This document shows positions 17,386 through 25,591 of a stretch of 64,000 nucleotides of DNA, in pieces. This DNA comes from Panacagrimonas sp046594215. Lineage in GTDB: Bacteria; Pseudomonadota; Gammaproteobacteria; Nevskiales; Nevskiaceae. Where the stretch lies: NCBI GenBank assembly GCA_046594215.1, contig JBKJPX010000003.1:12161-76160 (forward strand), in the 5' to 3' direction. Under the pieces are notes generated by a model, which worked only from the letters and a program-made list of their open reading frames with translations, had not been told where the DNA came from and ran no database searches. Within the stretch, counting starts at the first letter, position 1, and every line of letters begins with the position of its first letter. Both the position numbers and the translations under genes were made by a program.

Positions 17386-17700
17386 TCAGGGGTAGGCGGG
17401 CGAGGTCTCGAACGGCGCAGCGTCGCCGGCCGGTGCCGGGCTGGACGCGGCCGGAGCATTGCCGCCGCAGGCCTCGCTCACCAGCGACGCCAGTGGCGCG
17501 TCGCCGGCGTATCCGCAGTGCTGTTCGTCGCGCACGCACTGCAGGATCTTCTTGGCGCCGCTATCGCACTTCACCGAGTAGACGATCGCTCCGTGCTTGT
17601 CGGCCTCGCCCAGCGGCGTGATCTGTGGGGCGGCCCACGCCACTTGGGTGCCGAGGACCGCGATGGGGATGAGCGCGAGGCGGATCAGACGGATGTTCAT
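17386..17700 (-). CDS. Small secreted cysteine-containing protein
   Basis: The 104-residue protein has a clear signal peptide (MNIRLIRLALIPIAVLG, cleavage after AWAA). The mature part has four cysteines (VKCDSG, LQCVRD, EQHCGY, SEACGG), suggesting two disulfides in the periplasm, and an alanine/proline-rich tail. I do not recognise a family. It is flanked by same-strand small genes at wide spacing, so no operon is evident. Confidence 0.65.
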   Translation of the reverse strand: MNIRLIRLALIPIAVLGTQVAWAAPQITPLGEADKHGAIVYSVKCDSGAKKILQCVRDEQHCGYAGDAPLASLVSEACGGNAPAASSPAPAGDAAPFETSPAYP

Positions 17701-17849
17701 GGTCAGACTCAGGACGCGGCGACGGGGGTCGTCATGATCTTAGCCCGCCCTCGAGCGCCGATTCGCCCGGCTCGACGAAGGGGGCCGATGCCATTCGGAA
17801 ATCACGGCTGATGTGGGCCCGATCGCGGTCCGGCGCACGTCGACGCCGG

Positions 17850-18071
17850 TCAGGCCTTGGTGTTCAACGCCCTGCCCGCATCCGTGACTTCCCATGCCGA
17901 CACGCCGAGCTTCGTCACCAGCCCCATGGTCTCGAGTGCCGCCATCGTCGAAAGGGTTCCGACGGGCTTCCCATTGATTTCGACCCGCGTGCCACCGGCC
18001 GAATACGCCTTCCAGCCGCGACTCATCCAGGTCATCACCGCGATCTGCGTGCTGCTGAGCTTCTTTGCCAT
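17850..18071 (-). CDS. Small winged-helix-like hypothetical protein
   Basis: The 73-residue protein starts MAKKLSSTQIAVMTWMSRGW and ends WEVTDAGRALNTKA. The pattern (helix, short turn, VNGKPVG, TMAALETMGLVTK, then a strand and WxVTDAGR) resembles a winged-helix or MarR-like wing in miniature, where the final phrase is common. Binding to DNA is possible but unproven. A GAGGG lies about 12 bases upstream of the ATG. No named family recognised. Confidence 0.6.
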   Translation of the reverse strand: MAKKLSSTQIAVMTWMSRGWKAYSAGGTRVEINGKPVGTLSTMAALETMGLVTKLGVSAWEVTDAGRALNTKA

Positions 18072-18176
18072 GCGCGTATCTTGCCCTCATCTGATGCTTT
18101 CCGTGATGCCTCGGCATCCGTTGCGCCGAGTAGCTCTAGCTTGTCGTTCATGGCTCTGAGCGCTTCGGGGGCGCCA

Positions 18177-18884
18177 TCAATCTCTGCGGAACGTCACCAC
18201 CATCACGTCCCGATACGCGGCCTGCCCGGGATCGAGCGCCCTCACCGGCGTCACGCCGTGCAGGATCCGGGCATCGTCGAGCAACACGGCGTCGAAGGGA
18301 TGCAGCAAGGTGAAGCTCCCGAGATCCTGGCCGTCCACCGTGTGCAGCGTCGTCGTGCCGCTCGCGATGTTCTGCCGCCGCACCATGAGCACGAGCACGT
18401 AATCCACGCCGTCATGATGCCGGCCTTCGGGCGTGGGATTGCCGGCCGACGCGCCGACCGCCTCGATGCGGAACTGGTGCACTTCGACATGCCACCGCGC
18501 GACTTCGGGCGGGGCCAGCGCGCCGAACACCTGCGCGCAGCAATGCAGTACCGCGGTCATCGTCGGGCCGGCGCCCACGCTCTGCTCGATCGGCTCGAAC
18601 CAGCGAACCACGCCGCCGTTGAGCGGGTTGTAGTCGCGACTCTGGTAGTGCGGCTGGTGTGGCCTTCGTTCAATGTCTCCGGCCCGCGAGACGGCGAACG
18701 TGGCGTGGCGTCGCCGGCGGTAGCGTCCACCGTCTGCCATGTACCCGTCCTGGGGCAGGTCATTCCAGCTTGCGCAGAAAGCTTCCCAATCGGCCAGGCT
18801 GCCGCAGGCCTCGATCCATGCGCGAGCCTCGGAAGGCTGGACGTGTGCGAAGCCGGTTCGCGCGATGGATTCGACGTGTGTCAC
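18177..18884 (-). CDS. 2OG-Fe dioxygenase family protein
   Basis: The 235-residue protein matches the bacterial 2OG-Fe dioxygenase family (PF10014 type). The iron ligands are visible as H156xD158 in GRHHDGVDYV and H209 in ARILHGVTPV, and an arginine-rich end (YRDVMVVTFRRD) could bind 2-oxoglutarate. Members include amino-acid hydroxylases, such as isoleucine dioxygenases. The conserved phrase QSRDYNPLNGGVVRWFEPI precedes the metal site. The GTG start has only a weak ribosome-binding site. No substrate-linked neighbour is present, so the amino acid or peptide it acts on is unknown. Confidence 0.82.
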   Translation of the reverse strand: MTHVESIARTGFAHVQPSEARAWIEACGSLADWEAFCASWNDLPQDGYMADGGRYRRRRHATFAVSRAGDIERRPHQPHYQSRDYNPLNGGVVRWFEPIEQSVGAGPTMTAVLHCCAQVFGALAPPEVARWHVEVHQFRIEAVGASAGNPTPEGRHHDGVDYVLVLMVRRQNIASGTTTLHTVDGQDLGSFTLLHPFDAVLLDDARILHGVTPVRALDPGQAAYRDVMVVTFRRD

Positions 18885-18954
18885 CCGTCGAGTATGAAGC
18901 AGGGCCTGGCCGCGGCGGGAGGTGCCCGTCCGGCGCCGGAACGCCGTCCCGCTC

Positions 18955-19203
18955 TCAGTTGCAGGGCGTGAAGCTCACGCGCCCGTCCGCGCAACGGTAC
19001 ACGGGGTCGCTCTTGGGCTTGCCCTGGACGCTGGCAGCGGGTTTCGCCGCGGCGTGCGCCGAGGCACTGGACGACCAATGTGCCGCGCCGAGCGCACCCA
19101 TCACCGCGAAGCCGACAGCGAGGCTGATCCAGAGCGTGGTGTCGGACTTCTCCCCGAAAGGTCGGTCCATGGTGTTCTGCTGCGCGGCCTGCTCCTGCGA
19201 CAT
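18955..19203 (-). CDS. Small membrane-anchored protein with C-terminal YRCxDG motif
   Basis: The 82-residue protein has a short polar N-terminus, one membrane helix (about residues 24-40, LWISLAVGFAVMGALGAA), and a tail ending VYRCADGRVSFTPCN. The last phrase resembles the YxCxDxxGxVxYxxxPC pattern of DUF4124 domains, but is shorter. The ATG at 19203 is preceded by GGAGG with 6-base spacing, which decides the start. It probably faces the periplasm with its two cysteines oxidised. Function unknown. Confidence 0.62.
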   Translation of the reverse strand: MSQEQAAQQNTMDRPFGEKSDTTLWISLAVGFAVMGALGAAHWSSSASAHAAAKPAASVQGKPKSDPVYRCADGRVSFTPCN

Positions 19204-19344
19204 GACTCGCCTCCGGCGAATGGGGTGTTCAAGGATGCTGCACGCCGTTCGGGCCGATTGCTTCCGGCTACCGACGCGAGGTCGATCGCGGCAGCCGAAC
19301 GTACGGTGGGGCCTCGGCGCCCCCCAACGCACCTGGAATCCGGG

Positions 19345-21354
19345 TTACCAATGCCCGCCCTTGAACACGTTTGCGAACACCACCTGTTCGGTCGAGGGCT
19401 TGTTGCCTTCCTTCCTGCTCTTCGCCGCTGCGCTCGATGGGAACAGCGCGAATCCCTTCGACAGCACGACATCGTTGAGCTTGGGCCACAGCGCGTAGCT
19501 CAGCGCCGCCGCAGTGCCGAACGCCGTCGCGATGCTCTTGGGCCGGTCGACGATTGCGCGCACGACGGTGTTCGCGGCCTTCTCGGGGCTCCAGGTCGGC
19601 ACGTAGTCGTACAGTTTCGTCGGCGCGATCATCGGCGTGCGCACAAGCGGCATGTAGATCGCGGTCAGCTCGATGCCACGCGACTTCACCTCGGCCGAGA
19701 GGCAACGGCTGAAGGCGTCGAGCGCGGCCTTGCTGGCGACGTACGCCGAGAAGCGCGGCATGTTCGACAGGACGCCGATCGAACTGATGTTGATGATGTG
19801 TCCGCTCTTGCGCGCCGCCATCGACGGCAGCAGTTTGAGGATCAGGCGCACGGCGCCGAAGTAGTTGAGCTGCATCGTGCGTTCGAAATCATGGAAGCGG
19901 TCGAGCGACTCGAACACGGCGCGCCGGATCGAGCGGCCGGCGTTGTTGATCAGCACGTCGACGCCGCCGAAATCGCGCAGAACGGCCTCGGCCATCGCGT
20001 CGATCGCCTCCAGGCTGTTGAGGTCGCAGGGATACACCCAGGCCTCGCCACCGCCCTTCTGGATGATGCGCTGTGCCTCTTCGAGCTTCTCCTTGGTACG
20101 CGCAACCAGGATCACCTTCGCGCCTGCTGCGGCAAGCTTCTTGGCAGTCACGAAGCCGATGCCCGAGGACGCACCCGTGACCAGCACGACCTTGCCGGTC
20201 AGCTTTCGCAGCAGCTTGGGCGATACATCGCCCTCCGCATCGAGGTGCAGCTCCCAGTACTGCCACAGCTTGTCGGCGTAGTCGCTCAGGTTCGGGCAGC
20301 TCACACCGGTGCCCTCGAGCGCGGCGCGCGCGTTCGAATCATCGAAAGTCGCGCGGTTGAAGGTCTGGCCGATGATCGACACCGGGATGCCCGTCGCCTT
20401 GTAGACCTGCTGCTTGACCGATTCGGGCAGGCGCTTCTCGATTCGCTGCGTGATGTTGTTGGCGATCTTCGAGAAGCGCGGCAATTCGAGCCGCCTGGCG
20501 AACTCGGGGCCATGCGCCGCCTGCATCAGCGTCGACAGCAGCTCGCCCACCGAAGGCTGCGGCGTCTGCACCAGGAAGAACGCCTGGCCATCGAGCCCAG
20601 GCTTGTGCGCGATCGCGTCCATCGCCGCGGCCACGTAGTCGACCGGAACCACCGGCACCCCGCCGCCCTCGATCGACAGCAGCGGCAACCACTTGGGGAT
20701 CTTGTGCGACAGCTTCTGCAGCGTCTTGAAGAAGTAGTACGGCCCGTCGATCTTGTCCATCTCGCCCGTGCGCGAATCGCCGACGACGGCACCCGGCCGA
20801 TAGATGCGGAACGGAACCCTGGACTCCTCGCGGACGATCTTTTCGGACTGGAACTTGGTGCGGTAGTACGGGTGATGGGTGTCCTGGCCCTCATCGAACA
20901 TGTCCTCGCGGAATTCGCCGTGCCAGTCCTGGCCGGCGACGGCAACGCTGGAAACGTGGTGCAGCGTGACCTTGCCGCCCAGCGCATTGGCGAAGTTCAC
21001 GACGTTGCGCGTGCCCTCGTTGTTGATGCGATCGCCGGTCGCATCGTCCATGTTCATGTCGTAGACGGCGGCGAGATGGAAGACATGGTCGATCTTCCCT
21101 TCGAGGCTGGCGAAATCCGGTGGCGAGACCAGCCCGGGCTCGATCACGTCTCCGCGCACGACGTGGATGCGTGAGCGCTGCTCGCCGTAGCGCTCGGCCA
21201 TCGCCTCGAACTTCTCCACCGAGCCGGGTCGCACCAGGACGTGGATGTTCGCGCCGGGGCGGGCGAGCAGGCGTTCCAGCAGGAACTTGCCGATGAACCC
21301 GGAGGCGCCGGTGACGAAGTAGCCGCTCGCGGCGGGTTGGCTGTTCAACTTCAT
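19345..21354 (-). CDS. Fatty acyl-CoA reductase, two-domain SDR (Marinobacter FAR type)
   Basis: The 669-residue protein has two Rossmann modules. The N-terminal NAD_binding_4-like domain carries YFVTGASGFIGKFLLE and the YxxxK pair in HPYYRTKFQSEKIV. The C-terminal SDR domain carries VLVTGASSGIGF, NNAGRSIRRAVFESLDRFHD and SAYVASKAALDAFSRC. Length and motif order match the Marinobacter aquaeolei fatty acyl reductase that makes fatty alcohols for wax esters, including DHVFHLAAVYDM, FRIYRPGAVVG, GEMDKIDGPYYFFK and MPLVRTPMIAPTK. Expected reaction: fatty acyl-CoA to aldehyde to alcohol with NADPH. GAGGAG lies 7 bases before the ATG. It is divergent from an AraC-type regulator. A wax synthase gene is not seen in the window. 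Confidence 0.9.
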   Translation of the reverse strand: MKLNSQPAASGYFVTGASGFIGKFLLERLLARPGANIHVLVRPGSVEKFEAMAERYGEQRSRIHVVRGDVIEPGLVSPPDFASLEGKIDHVFHLAAVYDMNMDDATGDRINNEGTRNVVNFANALGGKVTLHHVSSVAVAGQDWHGEFREDMFDEGQDTHHPYYRTKFQSEKIVREESRVPFRIYRPGAVVGDSRTGEMDKIDGPYYFFKTLQKLSHKIPKWLPLLSIEGGGVPVVPVDYVAAAMDAIAHKPGLDGQAFFLVQTPQPSVGELLSTLMQAAHGPEFARRLELPRFSKIANNITQRIEKRLPESVKQQVYKATGIPVSIIGQTFNRATFDDSNARAALEGTGVSCPNLSDYADKLWQYWELHLDAEGDVSPKLLRKLTGKVVLVTGASSGIGFVTAKKLAAAGAKVILVARTKEKLEEAQRIIQKGGGEAWVYPCDLNSLEAIDAMAEAVLRDFGGVDVLINNAGRSIRRAVFESLDRFHDFERTMQLNYFGAVRLILKLLPSMAARKSGHIINISSIGVLSNMPRFSAYVASKAALDAFSRCLSAEVKSRGIELTAIYMPLVRTPMIAPTKLYDYVPTWSPEKAANTVVRAIVDRPKSIATAFGTAAALSYALWPKLNDVVLSKGFALFPSSAAAKSRKEGNKPSTEQVVFANVFKGGHW

Positions 21355-21479
21355 GGAAACGCTCCTCGGATGGTTTGTCGTGATGCGGCATCTTGCTCGC
21401 GATGCCGACCGGTCGCGATGGAAAGCCGGGACAAAATATTGATAATGGAGGACAGAACCGTCGGGCTGAGCGGAGGCGC

Positions 21480-22535
21480 GTGATCAAGCCTCGAGTGCCC
21501 CGGGTAGCCGCAATGACCGGAGCCGGTAGATCGGTGAAGCGCAGCGCCGCAAGCGTGCAGATCATGGCGGGGCTCGGCGCCGAACTCGGCATGAGCGTGC
21601 GGGAGTGCCTCGCACAGACCGGACTCAAGGCCGCGGACCTGAGGGACCCGGCGACGCGGGTGACCCTGGACCAGGAATTCGTCGTCATCCGCAATGTCCT
21701 GCGCCACGCGGGCGACCCGCCGGGCCTGGGGCTGAAGGCCGGCAGCCGCTATCACTTCACCTCGCTGGGGCCGGTGGGTTTCGCCGTGGTCAGCAGTCCG
21801 AATCTGCGCGCTGCGCTGGATGTCGCGCTGCGCTACGGCGAGCTCGCCTCCTTCCTGTCGCGGATGTCGTTCGAGGAAGCGGAGGGTACCGGCTGCGTCG
21901 TCCTCGATCTCGGCGATGTTCCTGCCGACCTGCGCCGCTTTGCCCTTGAGCGAGCCGGCGCCCAGATGGTGACGATCTCGCGCGACCTGTTCGGATCGCC
22001 GATCAGACCGCGCGCCGTGCGACTGGCCTTCCCCCGGCCGGCACACGTCGAGATGTATCGCAGCTTCTTCGGCGTGACGCCGATCTTCGGCTCACCGCGC
22101 AACGAGGTGCACCTGGCGCACGCCGATCTGGAACGACCGCTGACGCATGCCAATCCCGTGGCGCTGAAGATGGCCGAAGACCAATGCCGGCAGCTGTTGT
22201 CGGTGCGAAACGAGCGCAGCGGCTTCGCGGGAAGCGTGCGCGACCGCATCGTCGGAGTGCCCGGCCATATTCCCGGCATGGACGGCATGGCCGAGGCCTT
22301 GCACCTGACGCCCCGCACGCTGCGCCGCCGCCTGCGCGAAGAGGGCACCACCTACGCAGCGCTGTGTGACGAGGTACGCCAGGTGCTGGCCGAAGAGATG
22401 CTGTCCACACCTCGTCTGCCGATCGGGACGATCGCCGAACGCCTGGGGTATGCGGACGCTTCGAGCTTCATCCACGCGTTCAAGCGATGGAAGGGCGGTC
22501 AGACACCTCACCAGTTCCGGTCCCGGGCCGAATGA
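21480..22535 (+). CDS. AraC-family transcriptional regulator (OruR/Arabinose_bd type)
   Basis: The protein has about 351 residues. The N-terminal half (GLGAELGMSVRECLAQTGL through LDVALRYGELASFLSRM) fits the Arabinose_bd ligand domain of OruR-like regulators. The C-terminal 90 residues form the double helix-turn-helix: MAEALHLTPRTLRRRLREEG, then IGTIAERLGYADASSFIHAFKRWKGGQTPHQFR. I chose GTG 21480 because GGAGG lies just upstream; ATG 21513 is the alternative. It is divergent from the fatty acyl-CoA reductase (125-base gap), so control of that gene is likely. AraC proteins of this type often respond to fatty acids or hydrophobic ligands. Confidence 0.88.
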   Translation: MIKPRVPRVAAMTGAGRSVKRSAASVQIMAGLGAELGMSVRECLAQTGLKAADLRDPATRVTLDQEFVVIRNVLRHAGDPPGLGLKAGSRYHFTSLGPVGFAVVSSPNLRAALDVALRYGELASFLSRMSFEEAEGTGCVVLDLGDVPADLRRFALERAGAQMVTISRDLFGSPIRPRAVRLAFPRPAHVEMYRSFFGVTPIFGSPRNEVHLAHADLERPLTHANPVALKMAEDQCRQLLSVRNERSGFAGSVRDRIVGVPGHIPGMDGMAEALHLTPRTLRRRLREEGTTYAALCDEVRQVLAEEMLSTPRLPIGTIAERLGYADASSFIHAFKRWKGGQTPHQFRSRAE

Positions 22536-22548
22536 GCGAGGTGCGCCG

Positions 22549-22860
22549 ATGCAATCGATCGTGATGGCGCTGTGCTGGGCCGAAATCGCAGCGCTCGTCG
22601 TCGGTGTGGTGACGGCCATCGCGTCCGGTGGGCGCGGCGATGCGGCTGGCCGTGCGCTCGGAACCGGCTACCTGGTGATCGGCGTGACCGTACTACTGCT
22701 TTTCTTCGTTCTGCCTGCGATGCTGCTGGCTGCGACGGGCCACGTGTCATGGCTCGCCATGATCTTGTCGGGTGTCGCGGTGCCGCCGGCGATCGTCCTC
22801 GGATTCGGGGGCGTCATCGGCCTGGCGGAAATCACCTGGAAGAAGCTCAGGCGTCGCTGA
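22549..22860 (+). CDS. Small three-helix membrane protein
   Basis: The 103-residue protein has three hydrophobic segments (about residues 5-20, 38-60, 65-90) and a basic C-terminus (EITWKKLRRR). The ATG lies 13 bases after the AraC stop and is preceded by GAGG, so it is probably cotranscribed with the regulator. No family recognised. Confidence 0.62.
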   Translation: MQSIVMALCWAEIAALVVGVVTAIASGGRGDAAGRALGTGYLVIGVTVLLLFFVLPAMLLAATGHVSWLAMILSGVAVPPAIVLGFGGVIGLAEITWKKLRRR

Positions 22861-22911
22861 GCTGCCGGTAGTTCGCGAGGGTGGTTTTAGCGTGAGCCGA
22901 CGATGCTGCAT

Positions 22912-23604
22912 CTAGCCCGTCGAGAAGCATCGCATCCCGCGACACAGCCAGCCTTCGCGGCGCTCGCGCTCTTCCCAGAGCAGCTGGCGCTCGTCGTGGC
23001 CGAGGGATGCGCGCGGCGACTCGTTGCTTTCCTCCAGTTCGCCTTCGGCGGCGACCATCCGGGCGAGCCGCGTGAGATGGCGATCGAAGTCGGCGTGCAG
23101 CAGCGCCGCGGTGCGCGGGTAGTGCTCATAAGTCCATCCGCTGCGACCTGCCCTGCTGTTGGTGGCCAGCGGCATGAACGTGCCCGCGACCCAGTCCCGG
23201 CGCAGGTGCCGGATCCGGATCGTCGATTCGGCGATGTTCTCGATCACCGCGGCCAGTCGGATCAGCCGAAGGTTCTCCGCGACCAGGGCGAAGCTCGAGT
23301 TGTATTCGTCGGTCTGCATGCCGGGGTTGCCCAGGCCATCGAGCATGCGTTCGACACGCGCGCCGAAGCGCTCGCGCATCGAGTCCGGCGTGACCGTGGT
23401 GTCCAGGTACAAATCCCTTCCCTGCGCCGCAACGAGCATGTCGTCCCGCACCGGGGCGGCAACTTCGCCGGCATCCTCCAGCGCCCATTGCAGGCGCAGC
23501 CGCGCCTGGGTTGCATGGGCGGTGAACACCTGGCGGCGCGGGTCGCACTTGCCGTAGTGCTCGATCGTCAGCGCGTGCATCACCGGCATACGGGGATCGC
23601 GCAT
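22912..23604 (-). CDS. Hypothetical protein, last gene of a TetR-led operon
   Basis: The 230-residue soluble protein has no signal peptide and no recognised domain. It is rich in arginine and leucine helices (TQARLRLQWALEDAGEV, LRLIRLAAVIENIAESTIRIRHLRRDW) and ends in CRGMRCFSTG. The start is uncertain: ATG at 23604, 23589 and 23580 are all in frame with no strong ribosome-binding site. I chose 23604 because it lies 13 bases after the previous stop, which suggests translational coupling. It is the third gene behind the TetR regulator and the signal-peptide protein. Confidence 0.6.
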   Translation of the reverse strand: MRDPRMPVMHALTIEHYGKCDPRRQVFTAHATQARLRLQWALEDAGEVAAPVRDDMLVAAQGRDLYLDTTVTPDSMRERFGARVERMLDGLGNPGMQTDEYNSSFALVAENLRLIRLAAVIENIAESTIRIRHLRRDWVAGTFMPLATNSRAGRSGWTYEHYPRTAALLHADFDRHLTRLARMVAAEGELEESNESPRASLGHDERQLLWEERERREGWLCRGMRCFSTG

Positions 23605-23617
23605 GACGCGGCCGGAC

Positions 23618-24310
23618 CTATTCGACGATCGACCAGTGGGGCGAGTCGAAGACGGCCTGCAATCCGGACGCGCCGGCGCTGACGGCGCCATCCGGACCGA
23701 CGGTGGCATCGGGGATCAGCCTGCGTGCAACGAGGATGCCGGACACGTCCACCCGCCGGCCCACGATGCCCGGCGGCCAGGTTCCCAGTCCCTCGAGATA
23801 GATCACTTCGTCGGCATCCGACTGCAGCGCAGCGCCGGCCTTGGCGTTGACGGCCTTGCCGATGCGCCGGTCGGCTTGCACGCCCGCGCGCGGAGACGGC
23901 TCGCTGACCACGGGGCCGACCTTCCGCAGGTCGAGCTGCGTGCCCGACCAGTAGCCCTCGAGCCAGAGCTGGCATCCGGCGTTTTCGCCACAGGCGGTGC
24001 GTACGCGGTCCGCCAGCGCGACGCCCAGCGCCGCGTCGCTCACGCCGATCACGACCGATCCGACCCGGCCTTCCTGTTGTCCACCGCCTGCGCCCGGCAG
24101 CCGTACGGGAAGCCGCAGCTGGCGCGCAGCGCCCTCGTGCGTGCGCAGCCAGCTCCGCAGCGAGGATTCCTCGGCGACGGCCGGGCCGTCGACGAAGCGG
24201 AGTTCTGCATCGCGGCTCGGCTTGTGGCGCATGGCGGGGCCCTCGTCGGAATGCGCGGCGCCGGCCAGCAGGCTGGCCGCAATCAGGATGACGGATGCAT
24301 TACCGAGCAT
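23618..24310 (-). CDS. Secreted hypothetical protein in the TetR operon
   Basis: The 230-residue protein has a signal peptide (MLGNASVILIAASLLAGAAHS). The mature part contains RVGSVVIGVSDAALGVALADRVRTACGENAGCQLWLEGYW (two cysteines, possibly a disulfide) and a beta-rich end with GRRVDVSGILVARRLIPDA, reminiscent of small periplasmic binding or OB-like folds, though no family is recognised. It lies 45 bases after the TetR gene and 13 before the next gene. A TTG at 24349 could extend the N-terminus, but the ATG places the signal peptide correctly. Confidence 0.6.
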   Translation of the reverse strand: MLGNASVILIAASLLAGAAHSDEGPAMRHKPSRDAELRFVDGPAVAEESSLRSWLRTHEGAARQLRLPVRLPGAGGGQQEGRVGSVVIGVSDAALGVALADRVRTACGENAGCQLWLEGYWSGTQLDLRKVGPVVSEPSPRAGVQADRRIGKAVNAKAGAALQSDADEVIYLEGLGTWPPGIVGRRVDVSGILVARRLIPDATVGPDGAVSAGASGLQAVFDSPHWSIVE

Positions 24311-24355
24311 GGCCGGACGATACGCGGTCGCGGCGACGGGAGCATTCAAGTCTGA

Positions 24356-24991
24356 TCAATCGGCGGCAAAGATCGCATTGCCGCAGACGTGCGCGAACAG
24401 GTCGATCAGCGATTTGAGCTGACGTCCTTCGTAGCGCGAGATGAAACGCGCGCAGAACAGTTCCAGGCTCCAGGTCAGCAGGTCCGCCAGATCCTGCCCT
24501 GCGGCCTTGGTGCCGCGACCGTCGCGCCGCACCTGCGAGATCGCCTTGCGGCTGAGCTTGCAGAGCTCGTCCATCATCTGTGCGTGCGCCTCGGCCACCG
24601 CGGGGTCGAAAGGCGCCGTGTCGGCGACCGCGGCGAGCACAGCCTGGTGCTTCTTGAAGGTCGCCACGATGCCGTGAAGCGCGAACTGCAGACTGCGTCG
24701 ATCCACGTCGCCTCCGCCGCGGAACCATCCGCCGGCGCTGTCGACGACCTCGGTCGTCAGCCGGCGCATCAACCGGTGCACGAGTTCGCCCTTGTCGCGG
24801 AAGTGCAGGTAGAACGTGGCGCGGCCGATGCCGGCCTCCTTCGCCAGCTGTTCCACCGTCAGCGCGCCGAACTTGTGGCCGCCTTCGAGCAGGCGCTCGA
24901 TGCCCGCCAGCAATCTTTCCTCGATGCCGCATCGTGTCGGCCTCAAGTCCGTCTGGGTGATGGTGCTGGCGGTCTGGTTGACGTGGGCCAT
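24356..24991 (-). CDS. TetR-family transcriptional regulator
   Basis: The 211-residue protein has an N-terminal TetR DNA-binding domain: RLLAGIERLLEGGHKFGALTVEQLAKEAGIGRATFYLHFRDKGEL (about residues 23-67), with the recognition helix GRATFYLHF. The rest is an all-helical ligand and dimer domain. As the first gene of a minus-strand operon it may control the two unknown genes downstream and itself. The ATG at 24991 is in the CCATGG that also starts a possible plus-strand ORF. Longer N-terminal versions are possible, but they add a proline/alanine-rich stretch unlike TetR proteins. Confidence 0.88.
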   Translation of the reverse strand: MAHVNQTASTITQTDLRPTRCGIEERLLAGIERLLEGGHKFGALTVEQLAKEAGIGRATFYLHFRDKGELVHRLMRRLTTEVVDSAGGWFRGGGDVDRRSLQFALHGIVATFKKHQAVLAAVADTAPFDPAVAEAHAQMMDELCKLSRKAISQVRRDGRGTKAAGQDLADLLTWSLELFCARFISRYEGRQLKSLIDLFAHVCGNAIFAAD

Positions 24992-25199
24992 GGCGCTATC
25001 CGAGGTCGCCAACGCCTGGTGGGGTACAACCCAGATGTTGGCCATTGCCGCGGGGCAGGCAGGTGCCACGGGCGGGACGCCCTGGCAAGAAGTGCTCCTC
25101 AAGCTGACTCACATCGGTGCTGGATTGGCACTGATCTGCGCCTGGTCCTTGCTCATCGTCGGCTTTCTGAAACAGCGCCCCGTTACGGCCTCGAACTGA
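24990..25199 (+). CDS. Possible small membrane protein
   Basis: A 69-residue frame runs from an ATG overlapping the TetR start on the other strand. It has one amphipathic N-terminal part (MALSEVANAWWGTTQML) and a strong hydrophobic helix (LTHIGAGLALICAWSLLIVGF) ending in KQRP. It occupies otherwise empty sequence and is followed by a perfect hairpin. There is no clear ribosome-binding site and no known family, so it is only a candidate. Confidence 0.35.
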   Translation: MALSEVANAWWGTTQMLAIAAGQAGATGGTPWQEVLLKLTHIGAGLALICAWSLLIVGFLKQRPVTASN

Positions 25200-25211
25200 G
25201 GCGTCAGCCAA

Positions 25212-25232
25212 GCGCCCGACTTGCTCGGGCGC
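25212..25232. terminator. Hairpin between convergent small ORFs
   Basis: GCGCCCGA (25212-25219) pairs perfectly with TCGGGCGC (25225-25232) around CTTGC. There is no U tract, so termination is suggested by position only. Confidence 0.45.
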
Positions 25233-25275
25233 GGGCTGGACGAGGGTAAGTGCGTCGCTGCAGGACGCGACCGCC

Positions 25276-25479
25276 TCAGGACCCATCCGACGTCGGCGTC
25301 GTGGCGGCAGGCACCCGATCCCGGGGCGACGAGACGGCATCGCCATTGACCGTGACCTTGCCGTCCGGGCCGATCACGATCTCGATCTCGTAGGGCGACG
25401 TACCCGGCAGGCCGGCGTCCATGGTCCAGGTGACGCGTCGGGCGCCGTCCGGAAGTGTGATCTCGCGCTGTCCTCCCAT
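25276..25479 (-). CDS. Small hypothetical protein
   Basis: The 67-residue frame reads MGGQREITLPDGARR, then VTWTMDAGLPGTSPYE, then a beta hairpin IEIVIGPDGKVTVNGDAV and a proline/threonine end. A GGTGAGG lies just upstream of the ATG. Codon use and the ordered beta pattern look real, but no family is recognised. It could be a fragment of a larger protein. Confidence 0.45.
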   Translation of the reverse strand: MGGQREITLPDGARRVTWTMDAGLPGTSPYEIEIVIGPDGKVTVNGDAVSSPRDRVPAATTPTSDGS

Positions 25480-25591
25480 GTACCTCACCCTGCGGTCCGG
25501 TCCGTGGACGACAGAACGCCTTCGTCCCCGCGCAGGATAATGCGCAACGCGTAGCCGCAGGATCGATAACCGGAATGGAAGAAAACACGCC

